Positions 5,325 through 5,978 of a stretch of DNA of 5,978 nt are shown piece by piece. The stretch is from Methanoregula sp. GTDB lineage: Archaea > Halobacteriota > Methanomicrobia > Methanomicrobiales > Methanospirillaceae. Under the pieces are notes generated by a model. It made no database searches. It had not been told where the DNA came from and saw only the letters and a program-made list of their open reading frames with translations. The stretch's first letter is position 1; each line of letters begins with the position of its first letter. The stretch lies in the NCBI GenBank assembly GCA_003157895.1, contig PMKW01000107.1:1-5978 (forward strand). Reading direction: 5' to 3'. The position numbers were made by a program, and so were the translations under genes.

Positions 5325-5978
5325 TTACAAAAATTTTCGGTCGTTCATATATGGCATGAGGACTTCAGGAACTTCGACAGATCCATCCCTCTGCTGGTTG
5401 TTTTCGAGGATTGCCCGTATAACCCGGGATGTTGCTACTGCCGTTGAATTGAGCGTGTGGATGTACTGTTTGGATTCAAAGTCAGATTTGTCCCGGACCT
5501 TGATATTCAGCCGCACGGCCTGGTAAGAAGTGCAGTTTGAACAGGAGACTACCTCCTTATAGGCATTCTCCCGCGGCATCCATACCTCGATATCGTACTT
5601 TTTGGCGGCAACCGTCCCGATATCCCCTGTGCAGATGTTGACAACGCGGTAGGGCAGACCCAGCCTGAAGAACAGTTCCTCGGCATTGACCAGCAGTTCT
5701 TCATGGATCGTCCACGAGTCTTCCGGTTTGCAGAATACGAACTGCTCCACTTTGGTGAACTGGTGGACCCGGAAGAGCCCTTTTGTGTCCAGACCATGCG
5801 CGCCGATCTCGCGGCGGAAGCAGGGGGAGATACCGGCAAGGCGGAGGGGGAGGTCTTTTTCTTCAAAGATTTCGTCCCGGTACATTGCCCCGATCGGGTG
5901 TTCGCTGGTCGCTATCAGGTATGCATCGTCACCGTCAATCTTGTACATCACTTTCTCGAAATCCTCAAGATCCGTGAC
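5325..5978 (-). CDS. serS: seryl-tRNA synthetase, C-terminal half (partial, runs off right edge)
   Basis: The visible 217 residues are the C-terminal half of a class II synthetase that charges tRNA-Ser (and tRNA-Sec where present) with serine through a seryl-adenylate; cytoplasmic. Landmarks, numbered from the right edge: ATSEHP (23-28) with the TxE serine-binding motif; motif 2 from [10 protein letters not shown] through [13 protein letters not shown] (53-79); the KKYDIEVW and [18 protein letters not shown] block (126-157, here with AVRL); and motif 3 in [18 protein letters not shown] (178-195) with its Arg. This is the common SerRS type also found in most archaea, not the rare zinc-dependent methanogen type, which differs in motif 2 surroundings and the active site. 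The frame is open to the window edge, so the N-terminal coiled-coil arm lies outside. It ends at TAA (5325-5327) after MNDRKFL. It is upstream of and codirectional with the 516-residue protein's gene. Confidence 0.96.
   Translation of the reverse strand, partial: VTDLEDFEKVMYKIDGDDAYLIATSEHPIGAMYRDEIFEEKDLPLRLAGISPCFRREIGAHGLDTKGLFRVHQFTKVEQFVFCKPEDSWTIHEELLVNAEELFFRLGLPYRVVNICTGDIGTVAAKKYDIEVWMPRENAYKEVVSCSNCTSYQAVRLNIKVRDKSDFESKQYIHTLNSTAVATSRVIRAILENNQQRDGSVEVPEVLMPYMNDRKFL

Noticed and set aside
5783..5977. Plus-strand Gly/Arg-rich frame at the right edge
   Set aside because: It is antisense to conserved serS motif 2 and has no independent support.
5325..5978. The rare methanogen-type seryl-tRNA synthetase
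   Set aside because: Motif 2, the SCSNC block and the STAVATSR...ILENNQ motif 3 match the common SerRS family.
1..5978. CRISPR array, insertion sequence, prophage or defence island
   Set aside because: No regularly spaced repeats, transposase or integrase motifs, or terminal inverted repeats are seen. The complete tRNA has no duplicated 3' end nearby that would indicate an attachment site.

Overview
The window looks like chromosome of a methanogenic or related euryarchaeon, most likely of the Methanomicrobiales (Methanoregula-like). Supporting signs are an archaeal-type seryl-tRNA synthetase, a tRNA-Glu gene without an encoded CCA end, A/T boxes at archaeal TATA spacing, oligo-T terminators, Thr-rich surface proteins with IPT and PEGA domains, and membrane proteins with cytoplasmic zinc ribbons. 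The assignment rests on recalled family resemblance, not on a search.

Layout from left to right: the 3' end of an unidentified plus-strand gene (to 82) converges on a minus-strand gene for a single-pass membrane protein with three zinc ribbons (148-891), with two small hairpins between them. A 171-bp divergent region follows. It holds a perfect 7+4+7 inverted repeat (951-968) and a 19-codon open frame with its own Shine-Dalgarno sequence (997-1056). That frame stops 6 nt before ilvE (1063-1935), a branched-chain amino acid aminotransferase with no Shine-Dalgarno sequence of its own. Next come a tRNA-Glu(UUC) gene (2154-2228) with promoter and T-rich end, and a secreted, membrane-anchored IPT/PEGA protein (2455-3234).

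The 460 bp from 3235 to 3694 contain no intact gene, but 3363-3618 may be a decayed flavin-binding (pyridoxamine 5'-phosphate oxidase-like) gene with one frameshift and one in-frame stop. A hairpin with T-tracts on both strands (3668-3696) separates it from a minus-strand gene for a 516-residue protein: PH-like domain, zinc ribbon, transmembrane helix, Thr-rich stalk and extracellular domain (3695-5245, TTG start). Upstream of that, on the same strand, is the C-terminal half of serS, running off the right edge.

Most of the window is ordinary housekeeping and surface-protein content. The points worth a second look are the dyad plus mini-ORF in front of ilvE, the two zinc-ribbon membrane proteins that join a cytoplasmic zinc site to an exterior domain, and the possible pseudogene. 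No CRISPR array, insertion sequence or obvious defence system is visible.
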